Assembly (NCBI GenBank): GCA_963841445.1 | Contig: CAWJCP010000002.1 | Location: forward strand, 744,001-808,000 | DNA: 64,000 nt | Direction of reading: 5' to 3' | DNA from: Mayfieldus sp963841445 | GTDB taxonomy: Bacteria > Actinomycetota > Thermoleophilia > Solirubrobacterales > 70-9 | Part shown: piece by piece, positions 17,815 through 26,250 of the stretch | Layout: every line of letters begins with the position of its first letter | Position numbering within the stretch: the stretch's first letter is position 1 | The notes under the pieces: generated by a model | The model's input: the letters and a program-made list of their open reading frames with translations, nothing else | The model's database searches: none | Told to the model about the DNA's origin: nothing | Program-made: the position numbers and the translations under genes

Positions 17815-18641
17815 TAAGCGGACAGCAAGACGTCGGAGTTGGCGAGCAACCCGGCGGCGATCATCAGCAGCACCGAAGGGACCAGGACCAGCGCCACCAC
17901 GAGCTGGATCTTCGGCGCCGCGCGCGCCGCCCGGTCCTGTACCGCCCGCCGCTGCTCGACGCGCAATGAGCTGGCTTGCCGGCGGAGCTGCTCGGCGAGC
18001 GGCGAGCCGTAGCGCCGCGAGCGCTCGATCGCCGCGACCAGCGCTGCGCACTGAGCGCCGCCAACCCTCTCGCGCAGGGCCGCCAGCGCCTGATCCTGGG
18101 GTCGACCGGCGGCGATCTCGGCAACCGCGATCGAAAGCTCCGTCGCCAATGGCCCGCGGCCGTCGGAGGCGATGTCAGCGAGGCTCGAAGCACTGCTGCG
18201 CCCGCTCGCGGCGCTGACCCCGAGCCTGTCCAACGCGTCGGGCAGCGCCGCGAGGAGGCGCTGATGGCGCCGTCGCGCGGTTCTCTCAATCAGCGCGTCG
18301 GGCGCGAAGAACGCCGCCGCCGGAAGTCCGATCAGAACCAGCCACGAGAGCCGTCCCGGCGCCGCCGGCGCCGCGAGGATCGCGACGAAGAACCCGAACA
18401 GGGCTCCGGAGCCGCGCAATGCGAGCACGGCGAGCGGTGAGATCCGCTCCGCCAACCCCGCGCGCCGGAGCCGCTTCTGGATCGCCGCGAAACCGACGCC
18501 GCCTGCCCGGCTGCCGCGCCGGCGCAGGCGCGCGGCCCAGTCCGACAGCGCGGCCACCTGGGGCTCGACGCCCGGAAGCTCGCGCGCCGCGGCTGCGAGG
18601 AGCAGCGCCGAGCAAGCGGCGAGAAGACCGGCGCCGTTCAT
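17811..18641 (-). CDS. tadC: Tad/Flp pilus inner-membrane platform protein TadC-like (type II secretion F domain)
   Basis: 276-aa membrane protein with a GspF/TadC domain. It has membrane segments near residues 78-115 and at the C-terminus (IQLVVALVLVPSVLLMIAAGLLA). The cytoplasmic T2SSF core contains LPDALDRLGVSAASGRSSASSLADIA. With TadB it forms the platform on which the ATPase TadA acts to assemble Flp/Tad pili. It follows tadB with a 4-nt overlap (ATGA at 18638-18641). The exact B versus C assignment rests on order: A, B, C. Confidence 0.82.
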   Translation of the reverse strand: MNGAGLLAACSALLLAAAARELPGVEPQVAALSDWAARLRRRGSRAGGVGFAAIQKRLRRAGLAERISPLAVLALRGSGALFGFFVAILAAPAAPGRLSWLVLIGLPAAAFFAPDALIERTARRRHQRLLAALPDALDRLGVSAASGRSSASSLADIASDGRGPLATELSIAVAEIAAGRPQDQALAALRERVGGAQCAALVAAIERSRRYGSPLAEQLRRQASSLRVEQRRAVQDRAARAAPKIQLVVALVLVPSVLLMIAAGLLANSDVLLSAY

Positions 18642-19495
18642 GGCGTCACGCGGGCGATGCGGCGAATCGCCGCGAAGCCGGCAAGCTGAAGAACGGCGGC
18701 AAAGGCGAGCAGCGCCGCTGTCGCCGGCGTCGCGAGCATGCGGCCGAGAAAGCCCGGCTGCACGAGCTCCGCGAACAGCGCCGCACCGCTGGGCATGGCC
18801 ACCACCAGCAAGCCGGTGAAGCGCGCCTGCGCGGTGGCGGACCTGGCGTCCTCGGCGACCCGATCCTGCTCAGCTGCGCCTTCTGCGAAGCGGCGCAGCA
18901 GCGCGGCGAGGTCACCGCCGGCGAGCTGCTGGCTTTGCACGGCGCCCGCGAACGCGTCGACGCGAGGCGAGCCGAGGCGGCGCCGAAGCCCGCCCAGTGC
19001 CCCCGCTGTCGGCGCCCCGAGCTCCAACTCCGATCCGAGCCGGGCAAGCTCGACGGCGGCAGGGCCGTCGAGAGAATCCGCCGCGGCGACCAGCGAATAG
19101 CGAAGCGAACGGCCGGCGCCGAGGGAGTCCGCGACCGCGGCGGCGATCTCGGGCAGAGCCCGCTCGACGCTGCGCCGGTAGCGGCGCCGGCCGCGAGCGA
19201 TCGCCCAGGCGGCGGCGCCGGGGCCGGCGATCGCCAGCGGGACGCCGAAGCGGGGCCCGGCGAGCGCGAGCCCGAATACGAGGGCCGCGGCAGCGCCGAC
19301 GAGGCCAAGCCGCCGCCGCTCGATCGTCGACGGTGAATACCCCTCGCGCCCGGCCCTGGCCAACGGCTCAACCGCTCTGCGGGTCCAGGTCGCGACCGCG
19401 GACGTGGAAAGCAGCGCCTCGCGAACAGCCAGGACGAGGAGGGCCCCGGCCCCCGCGCCCAGCAACGGCGCGAGGGTGGCTCCGCCGGGAATCAA
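18638..19495 (-). CDS. tadB: Tad/Flp pilus inner-membrane platform protein TadB-like
   Basis: 285 aa. It has a hydrophobic N-terminus, two central membrane segments (LVGAAAALVFGLALAGPRFGVPLAIAG), a T2SSF domain with LPEIAAAVADSLGAGRSLRYSL and C-terminal membrane segments. It overlaps tadA by 4 nt at its start and tadC at its end, so the three are one translationally coupled unit. It probably pairs with TadC in the assembly platform. Confidence 0.85.
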   Translation of the reverse strand: MIPGGATLAPLLGAGAGALLVLAVREALLSTSAVATWTRRAVEPLARAGREGYSPSTIERRRLGLVGAAAALVFGLALAGPRFGVPLAIAGPGAAAWAIARGRRRYRRSVERALPEIAAAVADSLGAGRSLRYSLVAAADSLDGPAAVELARLGSELELGAPTAGALGGLRRRLGSPRVDAFAGAVQSQQLAGGDLAALLRRFAEGAAEQDRVAEDARSATAQARFTGLLVVAMPSGAALFAELVQPGFLGRMLATPATAALLAFAAVLQLAGFAAIRRIARVTP

Positions 19496-20634
19496 TCCCG
19501 CCCCTCGGCGGTCAAGGTTCGCGTCGCCGGGCCGGCGGCGGCGCGGACGACTTCGGCGACCTCGGTTACGACCCTGCGGCCGTCCCCGAGGCGCTCGAGA
19601 TGCGCGACCATCTCGAAGCCGCGCCCGAGCTGCTCGCGGACCGCCGCGTGCGGCAAGCCGGCCCCCGCCATCATCGCCAGCGTCTCGAGGCGGCGCAGGG
19701 AGTCGGCAGGGGAGTTCGCGTGCACGGTCGACAGCGCTCCGCGATGCCCGGTGTTCAGCGCGGTGAGCAGGTCCAGCGCCTCGGCGCCACGCACCTCCCC
19801 GATCACGATCCGATCGGGCCGCATGCGCAGCGCGTTGCGCAGCAGGTCGCGGATCGTCACCTCGCCCCTCCGCTCGACGCTCGCGGGCCGGCTTTCGAGC
19901 CGGACCACGTGGGCCTGTTGGAGTCGCAGCTCGGCGGCGTCCTCGATCGTCACCACCCGTTCCCCAGCGGTGATGAAGCTCGAGAGCGCGTTCAGAAGCG
20001 TTGTCTTCCCGCTCCCGGTCCCACCGCTGATCAAGAGGCTGCGCCGCTCGCGCACGGCGTCGGCGAGGAGCCCGCAGATCGCCGTCGTCATCGTCCCGAG
20101 CTCGACCAGCTCCGCCGCTGTCGGCCTGCTGGCGGCGAAGCGGCGGATCGAAAGCGCCGGGCCGTCGACGGCCAGGGGCGGAATCACCACATTGACCCTG
20201 GAGCCGTCGGCGAGGCGCGCGTCGACCATCGGGCTGAGCTCGTCGACGCGGCGGCCCAGCGGCGCCAGGATTCGCTCTATCGAGTTGCGAAGCTCCGCTT
20301 CGTCGGCGAACCGGACCTTGGTCGGCTCGATGCGTCCACGGCGCTCGACGTAGACCCGCTCATGGCCGTTCACCATCACCTCCTCGACCTCGGGGTCGGC
20401 AAGCAGCTCCTCGAGCGGGCCGAGACCGATCGTGTCGCGAAGGATCCGCGTGACGATCTCCTCGCGTTCATGAGTCGGGAGGATCGCGGCCTCGCGGCCG
20501 ACCAGCTCCTCGACCGCCTGCGGGAGCCCGCCCTCGGCGCGGCGCCCGGCGGCAGCGTCGGCGCGGCGCTGCTCGACAAGGGCCTCGCGCAGTCGTGCCG
20601 CCAGCTGGTCGCGATGGCGCTCGGCAGCGTCCAT
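19492..20634 (-). CDS. tadA: Tad/Flp pilus assembly ATPase TadA (CpaF)
   Basis: Secretion ATPase (VirB11/GspE superfamily) that powers Tad pilus assembly. It is 380 aa. The N-terminal domain contains GLGPLEELLADPEVEEVMVNG. Walker A is GGTGSGKTT (204-212), the Asp box is TIEDAAELRL, Walker B is MRPDRIVIGEVRGAEALD, and the His box is HRGALSTVHANSP. It is first in tadABC. No prepilin or prepilin peptidase is in the window; cpaB lies 2.2 kb away. Confidence 0.95.
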   Translation of the reverse strand: MDAAERHRDQLAARLREALVEQRRADAAAGRRAEGGLPQAVEELVGREAAILPTHEREEIVTRILRDTIGLGPLEELLADPEVEEVMVNGHERVYVERRGRIEPTKVRFADEAELRNSIERILAPLGRRVDELSPMVDARLADGSRVNVVIPPLAVDGPALSIRRFAASRPTAAELVELGTMTTAICGLLADAVRERRSLLISGGTGSGKTTLLNALSSFITAGERVVTIEDAAELRLQQAHVVRLESRPASVERRGEVTIRDLLRNALRMRPDRIVIGEVRGAEALDLLTALNTGHRGALSTVHANSPADSLRRLETLAMMAGAGLPHAAVREQLGRGFEMVAHLERLGDGRRVVTEVAEVVRAAAGPATRTLTAEGRD

Positions 20635-20783
20635 GGGTGCTCAAGCCGTGGGGGCGGCGCACTCTCCCCACTGCCCACACCGCCGCGCTGATGCTTTTGA
20701 CCCCCTATGGGGGCGCAGGCGTATCAGCGCATCGGTGGATGCCGGCGCATCGGGTCAAGGTCGAGCGGGCTCAGCCCGCGCAG

Positions 20784-22214
20784 TCACGGGACCCGGTGCA
20801 CTTCGAACAGGTTGGTGCCCAGCTGCTGCTCCGGCAGGCCCGCCGTGATCGCGATCTTGTCGCCCGAGCTGGCGACCCCGTGCTGGGCGGCGAGCTGGCC
20901 GCAATAGTTGAGCAGCTCGCGGATGTCGTCGACCGGCTCGCTGAGCACAGCCCGAACGCCGAACAGCAGGTTGAGCCTGCGCACGGTCTCGATCCGCGGC
21001 GAGAGCGCCAAAACCGGGACCTTCGGGCGATGCGCGGAGACGAGGCGCGCGGTTCGCCCGCTGGTCGTCGGGACGACCAGCGCCGCAAGGTTGAGGCGGT
21101 AGACCGCGCCGACTGCCCCCTGGGCCACCGAGTCGCCGACGTCCTGGCCGCGCTGGTCGGTGCGCCCGAACAGCCACTCGCCGTAGGGCAGGTCGGGCTC
21201 GGTCTCGCAAGCGATCCGGTCCATGACCCGCACCGCCTCGACGGGATGCTGGCCGATCGCCGTCTCCTCGGAGAGCATCACGGCGTCGGTGCCGTCGAAG
21301 ATCGCGTTCGCGACGTCGGTGACCTCGGCCCGGGTCGGACGCCGGGAGGTGACCATCGAGGCGAGCATCTGGGTCGCCGTGATCGAGGGCTTCGAGCGCA
21401 GCCCCGCGGCACGGATCAGGCGCTTCTGGATCACCGGGATGCGCGAGATCGGAAGCTCGATGCCGAGGTCACCGCGCGCGACCATGACCCCTCCCCCGGC
21501 GGCGTCGATGATCTCGTCGGCGTTGTCGGCCGCCTCGGGCTTCTCGATCTTCGCGACCAGCGGGATGTCGGAGTCGAGCTCGTCGAGCTTCTCCACCACC
21601 GGGCGCAGGTCGGCCGCATGGCGGACGAACGAGACCGCCAGCAGGTCGACGTCGTGCTCGACCGCGAAGTCGATCCAGCCAAGGTCGTCCTGGTCGACCG
21701 AGGGCAGGCCGGTGTCGGCGCCGGGAAGGTTGAGGCCCTGATGCGATGCGAGCGCCCCGCCGACCTCGACCTCGGTGTCCACCCCGTCGTTGAGCGAGGC
21801 GAGCACGCGCAGCCGAATCGAGCCGTCGGCGAGATAGACGTGATCGTCGGCGTGCAGAGCCTCGGAGATGCCCGGCCAGGAGACGGGGATCTGGTGCGAG
21901 TCGCCTTCCGTCGCCTCGGGGCTCAGCACCACGTGGCTTCCGGTCTCCAGCTCGACGACGTCGTTCTTGAACTCCCCCACCCGCAGCTTCGGCCCCGGGA
22001 GGTCGCCGAGCAGCGCGACCTCGCGCTCGACCTCTGCGGCCGCCTCCCGGGCGAGCTCGATCGTCCTCGCGTGGCGGGCGCGATCGGAGTGGGAGAAGTT
22101 GAGCCGCAGGGCGTCGGCGCCGGCTGCGATCAGCTCACGCAGCGTCTCCTTCTCCCAGCAGGCAGGCCCGACCGTCGCGACGATCTTGGTGCGGCGTGTG
22201 GACCCGCTGCTCAT
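20784..22214 (-). CDS. pyk: Pyruvate kinase
   Basis: Final ATP-yielding step of glycolysis, phosphoenolpyruvate to pyruvate. It is 476 aa. It opens TRRTKIVATVGPACWE, has the metal/phosphate site LRLNFSH, the signature IAKIEKPEAADNADEIIDAA, VMVARGDLGIELP, and the C-terminal allosteric domain with VVPTTSGRTARLVSAHRP. The active-site Lys is in AKIEKPE. It is divergent from the macro-domain gene with an 86-bp gap. Confidence 0.97.
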   Translation of the reverse strand: MSSGSTRRTKIVATVGPACWEKETLRELIAAGADALRLNFSHSDRARHARTIELAREAAAEVEREVALLGDLPGPKLRVGEFKNDVVELETGSHVVLSPEATEGDSHQIPVSWPGISEALHADDHVYLADGSIRLRVLASLNDGVDTEVEVGGALASHQGLNLPGADTGLPSVDQDDLGWIDFAVEHDVDLLAVSFVRHAADLRPVVEKLDELDSDIPLVAKIEKPEAADNADEIIDAAGGGVMVARGDLGIELPISRIPVIQKRLIRAAGLRSKPSITATQMLASMVTSRRPTRAEVTDVANAIFDGTDAVMLSEETAIGQHPVEAVRVMDRIACETEPDLPYGEWLFGRTDQRGQDVGDSVAQGAVGAVYRLNLAALVVPTTSGRTARLVSAHRPKVPVLALSPRIETVRRLNLLFGVRAVLSEPVDDIRELLNYCGQLAAQHGVASSGDKIAITAGLPEQQLGTNLFEVHRVP

Positions 22215-22300
22215 TGAGATCTCGGCCTGCGGCGCAGCTCAGGCGTGCGGCGTCATGGTAGCCAGGGCGACGGAGGCGCTGAGCGCGAGATCGGCAAGAT

Positions 22301-22810
22301 ATGCGGATGGCGCATCTCGAGGTCCAGCAGGCCGACATCACGACGCTGGAAGTTGATGCGATCGCGAACGCAGCCAACACGATGCTGAGGCACGGCGGCG
22401 GAGTCGCGGGTGCGATCTCTCGCGCGGGCGGACCGGCAGTCCAACGCGAGAGCGACGAGCGCGCGCCGATCGGCCTCGGCGAGGCGGTCGCGACCAGCGC
22501 CGGGGAGATGCCGTCGCGCTGGGTGATCCACGCCGCGACGATGGAGCTTGGCGGGCCGACCTCGGCGCAGGTCATCCGCGAGGCTACGGCGAGCACCCTG
22601 CGCGTCGCAGGGGAGCTTGGGGCCGCGTCGCTGGCGCTTGTGGCCTTCGGCACCGGCGTCGGTGGATTTCCGCTCGACGAGGCGGCGCGAATCGAGGTCG
22701 AGGAAGTCGAGCGGCAGCTCAGCAAGGGGAGCGGGCTCGAGCGAGTGATCTTCGCCGTGATGGACGAAAGGGCGGCGCTCGCCTTCGAAGCCGCGATCGA
22801 CGCCGGCTGA
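22301..22810 (+). CDS. Macro domain protein (ADP-ribose binding or hydrolysis)
   Basis: 169-aa stand-alone macro domain of the YmdB/Af1521 type. LEVQQADITTLEVDAIANAAN is the N-terminal signature, with the Asn (NAANTML) and the HGGGVAGAI loop that binds the ribose phosphate. IHAATM and FGTGVGGFPLDEAA complete the site. Such proteins bind ADP-ribose or remove it from proteins, RNA or O-acetyl-ADP-ribose; which substrate applies here cannot be told. No ADP-ribosyltransferase gene lies beside it. Confidence 0.92.
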   Translation: MRMAHLEVQQADITTLEVDAIANAANTMLRHGGGVAGAISRAGGPAVQRESDERAPIGLGEAVATSAGEMPSRWVIHAATMELGGPTSAQVIREATASTLRVAGELGAASLALVAFGTGVGGFPLDEAARIEVEEVERQLSKGSGLERVIFAVMDERAALAFEAAIDAG

Positions 22811-22824
22811 GAACCTGACACGGG

Positions 22825-23493
22825 TCAGCGCCCCGGCAGCGGCAGCAGCCGCACCGAGCGCGCAAAGCTCTCGGCCTCGATCAGGCGCAGGGCCTGGGCT
22901 CGGGTGAGGGCCAGCGTCGCCGAGAAGCCCGGCGACGGGCCGGGCCCGTTCGGGTCCTGACGCGCCAGGGCCAGCAGCCGCACCGCAGCGGCCGCGACGT
23001 AGGTTCGCCCCGGCCCCGGCCCGTGCGGCTCGCTGGTGACCACGACGTCGACTCGCGAGCCTTGTGGCGATCCGCCGCTCGCCAGCAGCGCCTCGCCGCC
23101 CGCGACGGTGATCTCGACCGGGCGCCGTCCCGCTGCCAGGTCAGCCCCCGGCCGGCTTCGCGCCTGCGAGGGCAGGCGCAGCTGCGACCCGAGCACGTAA
23201 GAGCCGGCCGGGATCGTCGCGGCTGGCTCTCGACCGAGGGCCTGCTCGAGATTGCCAAGGGAACCCGACGGCACGAACCGCGATGGCACGCGCCGCAACT
23301 GCAGCGATCGAGACAGATCAGCGGCACCGATCGGCTGGCCGGCTCGAAGGTCGCTACGGGCAACGACCACCTCGCGCATCGGACCGAAGCTCTGCGCGAC
23401 GCTCGCCCCGTAGCCGTTGGCAAGCGCCGCAGCGAGACCTGCGCAGCCCAGCGCCAGCAGCAGAAACGCCGCCGCGCGAGCCCGTCGGCTCAT
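22825..23493 (-). CDS. cpaB: CpaB/RcpC-like Flp pilus assembly protein with SAF domain
   Basis: 222 aa. It has one N-terminal membrane or signal segment (AAAFLLLALGCAGLAAALANG, about residues 7-27). A SAF domain follows (REVVVARSDLRAGQPIGAADLS), typical of CpaB proteins that bind the cell wall and shape the Tad secretin or pilus channel, then an RcpC-like C-terminal half. It overlaps the histidine kinase stop (ATGA at 23490-23493). Its position behind a two-component pair suggests regulated pilus expression. Confidence 0.8.
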   Translation of the reverse strand: MSRRARAAAFLLLALGCAGLAAALANGYGASVAQSFGPMREVVVARSDLRAGQPIGAADLSRSLQLRRVPSRFVPSGSLGNLEQALGREPAATIPAGSYVLGSQLRLPSQARSRPGADLAAGRRPVEITVAGGEALLASGGSPQGSRVDVVVTSEPHGPGPGRTYVAAAAVRLLALARQDPNGPGPSPGFSATLALTRAQALRLIEAESFARSVRLLPLPGR

Positions 23494-24200
23494 GCTGCCA
23501 GCGCAGCCTCCGAGCCCGCAATCGGCAGCTCCAGCATCGCCACCGCGCCGCGCTCGGAGCGCTGCAGCACGAAGCGCCCGCGATGGGCGGCCGCCACCGA
23601 CCGGACCACCTCGAGGCCATGGCCGCGAAGCTGACCTTCCGCGCTCGTCCCTGCGGTTCGCGGGACCACCGGGCCGGCGGTCCGCCCGTCGTCCTTTACC
23701 GAGATTCGCAACCTTCCCCCGCCGGCCCGCGCCTCGACGATCACGGTCGGTCCTCCATGCTCGATCGCGTTGACGATCAGGTTGTCGATTGCCTGCGCGA
23801 TGCGAGTCGGATCCGCGATCACGGCCGCGTCGCCGGCGCGCCAGCGCAACGCGATCGAGCCGCCGCGATCGCGGGCCCAGGGGCGCCACCTTCCGACTGC
23901 CGCGCCGACGAGGCCCTGGATCGCGGTCGGATGGCGCGGCTCGCCGCGGCCGCCGTTTAGCTCCCGGTCGAGGTCGTCGAGGGCGGAGATCGCGAGCTGC
24001 AGGGGCGCCGTCGCTGTAGCCGCTCGCCGGGCTCCGTGACCGAAGCAGAGCAGCTGCAGTGGCCGACGCAGCTCGTGCAGAGCCCGATTCAGGGCCACCC
24101 GCCTGCGAGCCGCCCGACGCCGCTGCCCGAGCAGCTGCAGGGCCAGCAGACCGGCCAGCAGCCACCCCCCGAGCGCTGCCTGGGCATCCGCCGGCATCAT
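23490..24200 (-). CDS. Sensor histidine kinase, short form
   Basis: 236 aa. A single N-terminal hydrophobic segment (GGWLLAGLLALQLLG, about 11-25) is followed directly by the dimerisation/phosphoacceptor helix, with His at residue 42 in NRALHELRRPLQLL. A HATPase_c domain follows with N box IDNLIVNAIEHGG, a G1-like VKDDGRTAGP and a G2-like GHGLEVVRSVAAAHRG. There is no extracellular sensor domain, so the input is unclear. Its start overlaps the response regulator stop by 1 nt, and its stop overlaps cpaB. Confidence 0.85.
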   Translation of the reverse strand: MMPADAQAALGGWLLAGLLALQLLGQRRRAARRRVALNRALHELRRPLQLLCFGHGARRAATATAPLQLAISALDDLDRELNGGRGEPRHPTAIQGLVGAAVGRWRPWARDRGGSIALRWRAGDAAVIADPTRIAQAIDNLIVNAIEHGGPTVIVEARAGGGRLRISVKDDGRTAGPVVPRTAGTSAEGQLRGHGLEVVRSVAAAHRGRFVLQRSERGAVAMLELPIAGSEAALAA

Positions 24201-24910
24201 CAGTCGATCAGGCGGTAGCCCACGCCCCAGCAGTTGACCACGAAGCGGGCGTGCTCGGGGTCGAGCTTGCGCCGCAGCCGGCTGGCGTGCGAGTCAAGGG
24301 TTCGGGTCCGCCCCAGCGAGCGGAAGTCCCAGACGTCGCGCAGAAGCTCCTCCTTGGTGAAGACGCGGGTCGGGTCGGACGCCAGCGCCCGCAGCAGGGC
24401 GAACTCCTTGTTCGCCAGCTCGACCGCCCGCTCGCCGACGCGCACCGAGCGGGTGGCGGGATCGACGACCAGGTCGCCGATCCGCCGCGGGCCCTCGCGC
24501 GGGCCCTGGCGCCGGCGCAGCACCGCCGCCACTCGCGCCGCCAGCTCCGGATAGTGGACCGGCTTGACGAGATAGTCGTCGGCGCCTTCCCGAAGCCCTC
24601 GAACCCGGTCGTGCTCAGAGCCGCGACCGCTGAGCACGATCACCGGCAGGTCCGGATCGCACTTGCTCGTCGCTCCGTCGGCGGCCCGCACCTCGCGCAG
24701 GACGTCGAGGCCGGCGGCATCGGGCAGCATCAGGTCGAGGACCAGCAGGTCGGGCTGCTTGTAGTGGCAGAGCCGCAGCGCGTCGGAGGCCGCCGGGGCC
24801 GGCAGCGCCTCGTAGCGGTCCGCCGCGAGGTGGTCGCAGAGCAGCTCCAGGGTCGGCTCGTCGTCCTCGCATACCACCACCGTGGCGAGTGTCTTTGCCT
24901 GCGGCAGCAT
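24200..24910 (-). CDS. OmpR/PhoB-family response regulator
   Basis: 236 aa. The receiver domain (1-125) has acidic residues CEDDE (14-18), phospho-acceptor Asp59 in LLVLDLMLPD, and Lys116 in LVKPVHYPE. The C-terminal winged helix is of the Trans_reg_C type, including KEFALLRALASDPTRVFTKE and VWDFRSLGRTRTLDSHASRL. It is cognate to the adjacent kinase and first in the three-gene set with cpaB, so the likely targets are pilus or adhesion genes. Confidence 0.93.
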   Translation of the reverse strand: MLPQAKTLATVVVCEDDEPTLELLCDHLAADRYEALPAPAASDALRLCHYKQPDLLVLDLMLPDAAGLDVLREVRAADGATSKCDPDLPVIVLSGRGSEHDRVRGLREGADDYLVKPVHYPELAARVAAVLRRRQGPREGPRRIGDLVVDPATRSVRVGERAVELANKEFALLRALASDPTRVFTKEELLRDVWDFRSLGRTRTLDSHASRLRRKLDPEHARFVVNCWGVGYRLID

Positions 24911-24984
24911 GCGCCGTTAAGCGCCGATCCCGAGATCACTCTCCCCCTCTTCGGTCGGATCGATGGCGGCCAAACAAATACAAA

Positions 24985-25013
24985 GCGCCGCCCGGTCGAT
25001 GACCGGGCGGCGC
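24985..25013 (-). terminator. Rho-independent terminator after the csbD-like gene
   Basis: A perfect 12-bp stem (GCGCCGCCCGGT at 24985-24996 with ACCGGGCGGCGC at 25002-25013) and a 5-nt loop. On the minus strand it is followed by the T-rich stretch TTTGTATTTGTTTGG. It lies 31 bp after the csbD stop. Confidence 0.9.
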
Positions 25014-25044
25014 CAGGTGCTTCGAAAGCTCTGCTGGCCGAGGC

Positions 25045-25233
25045 TCAGGTCTTGCGCTCGAGGTCGGAGACCTCTTCGGCCTTCTCCTCGACGGCGTCCT
25101 GGGCGTTGTCGAGCTTCTCCTTCGCCTCGCCCTTCTTTTCTTCCTTGGTTCCCTCGCGGCGCATCGAACCGTCGCCGGTCAGGTCGCCGGCCGCCTTCTT
25201 GGCGCGTCCGGTCAGCTTGTCCATCAGGCTCAT
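25045..25233 (-). CDS. CsbD-family stress protein
   Basis: 62-aa very charged protein beginning MSLMDKLTGRAKKAAGDLTGD. This is the CsbD pattern, whose members are general-stress proteins of unknown mechanism. The remainder is Lys/Glu-rich (REGTKEEKKGEAKEKLDNAQ) and probably helical or disordered. The start at 25233 is set by AAAAGGAGA seven bases upstream; a longer frame to 25308 lacks family similarity. A strong terminator follows. Confidence 0.85.
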   Translation of the reverse strand: MSLMDKLTGRAKKAAGDLTGDGSMRREGTKEEKKGEAKEKLDNAQDAVEEKAEEVSDLERKT

Positions 25234-25255
25234 CTCATTCTCCTTTTCGGGGCTC

Positions 25256-25588
25256 TCACTTCGGTACCCGAGCGGCTGCGGCGGTACACCTCGTGACAGG
25301 CAGCTCAAGCGCCGCTTTGGCGCCTGCGCAGGCGAGGACCCGGCGCGGCGGAACAGAGCGGTGCTCGCGCAGCAGCCGACCTTCCGAATCGAGGAAGAGA
25401 ATGTCGAGCGGGAACCGCATCCCGAAGGTGTGAACGCTGCGACAGCCGGGGATCAGCAGCCCGGAGCCGGCGCGCGAGCGCGGCAGCAGCGCCAGCCCGA
25501 GCAGACGAGAGCGCGGCCCGCGCGCGACGGCCACCTCACGTCCGAGCACCTCGGCCCTGGCAAGCCGGCGGACACGGCGCGGTTCCAT
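25256..25588 (-). CDS. DUF192 family protein
   Basis: 110 aa. RSRLLGLALLPRSRAGSGLLIPGCRSVHTFGMRFPLDILFLDSEG contains the hallmark HTFGM.FPLD core of DUF192, a small beta-barrel family of unknown function. I start it at ATG 25588 (MEPRRVRRLARAEVL). It is immediately upstream of csbD on the same strand. No signal peptide is seen. Confidence 0.82.
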   Translation of the reverse strand: MEPRRVRRLARAEVLGREVAVARGPRSRLLGLALLPRSRAGSGLLIPGCRSVHTFGMRFPLDILFLDSEGRLLREHRSVPPRRVLACAGAKAALELPVTRCTAAAARVPK

Positions 25589-25758
25589 GCCGAAGCGATG
25601 CGAGCCGGACGCGAAGCTCTCCCCAGCCCCGCAAGGAATCGCCCATGGTGCAAATGCTCGTTCAGACCCCCCTGGGACCTCGCACCGGCTTAGAATCAGC
25701 GACAAGATGCGATCGCCGCCGCGGACATGAAGCTCGCGGCCGGCACTGGCTCATAGAC

Positions 25759-26226
25759 GTGGAAGAGAAGGCAACTCGAAGAGGTAATTACGAGTCGGGC
25801 TCGGACTACGTGCTCGAGTACGGCGAGCTGCGCTTCTCCTTCAACGAGGAGGACTTCGCACAGCGAGTCGAGCAGGCGGCGGTAAAGCTCGGCTTCGTCG
25901 ACCAGGGGCTCGGCGACGAGGAGCTCCAGGACCTCCTCGACCTCGCCGTCAACGGTGAGATCGGGGAGCCCTCCTCGGCGCTCGGTGAGCACATCAACCA
26001 CAACTGGGACGACCTCGTGGGTCCCGCGAATCGAAGCCTCGTGCACTGGATTCGCCGCCTCGTCTTCCGCGGCGCCTGGCTCGATCAGCGGGTCAAGGAA
26101 GGCGAGCTCGACGTCGTCTTCGACGAGGGCAGCCAGAGCTTCGGCTACGTGCAGCCGGAGCGGGGCTCAGAGCTGATCGAGCTCTCCAAAGAGCCTTCCT
26201 GGCGGCGCATCGCCTACCGCCGCTGA
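25759..26226 (+). CDS. Hypothetical acidic protein
   Basis: Not recognised. From a GTG at 25759 it gives 155 aa starting VEEKATRRGNYESGSDYVLEYG; an in-frame ATG at 25645 would add 38 Arg-rich residues. The protein is soluble and acidic, with LGFVDQGLGDEELQDLLDLAVNGEIG and a Trp/Arg segment SLVHWIRRLVFRGAWLDQRV. A -10-like TAGAAT (25691-25696) lies between the two candidate starts and favours the shorter form. It is divergent from DUF192 and convergent with rho. Confidence 0.6.
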   Translation: MEEKATRRGNYESGSDYVLEYGELRFSFNEEDFAQRVEQAAVKLGFVDQGLGDEELQDLLDLAVNGEIGEPSSALGEHINHNWDDLVGPANRSLVHWIRRLVFRGAWLDQRVKEGELDVVFDEGSQSFGYVQPERGSELIELSKEPSWRRIAYRR

Positions 26227-26250
26227 GGGCGGACCCCGGCGCTCCGGGGA

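Noticed and set aside
20700..20779. CCCCCTATGGGGG palindrome and GCGGGC/GCCCGC hairpin after pyk as a terminator
   Set aside because: Stems are short and no T-run follows on the minus strand; left unannotated.
20595..22217. 540-codon plus-strand frame opposite pyk
   Set aside because: Shadow of pyruvate kinase, which is intact on the other strand.
24059..25693. 544-codon plus-strand frame across the two-component genes and csbD
   Set aside because: It runs through a strong terminator and several genes on the opposite strand; no family similarity.
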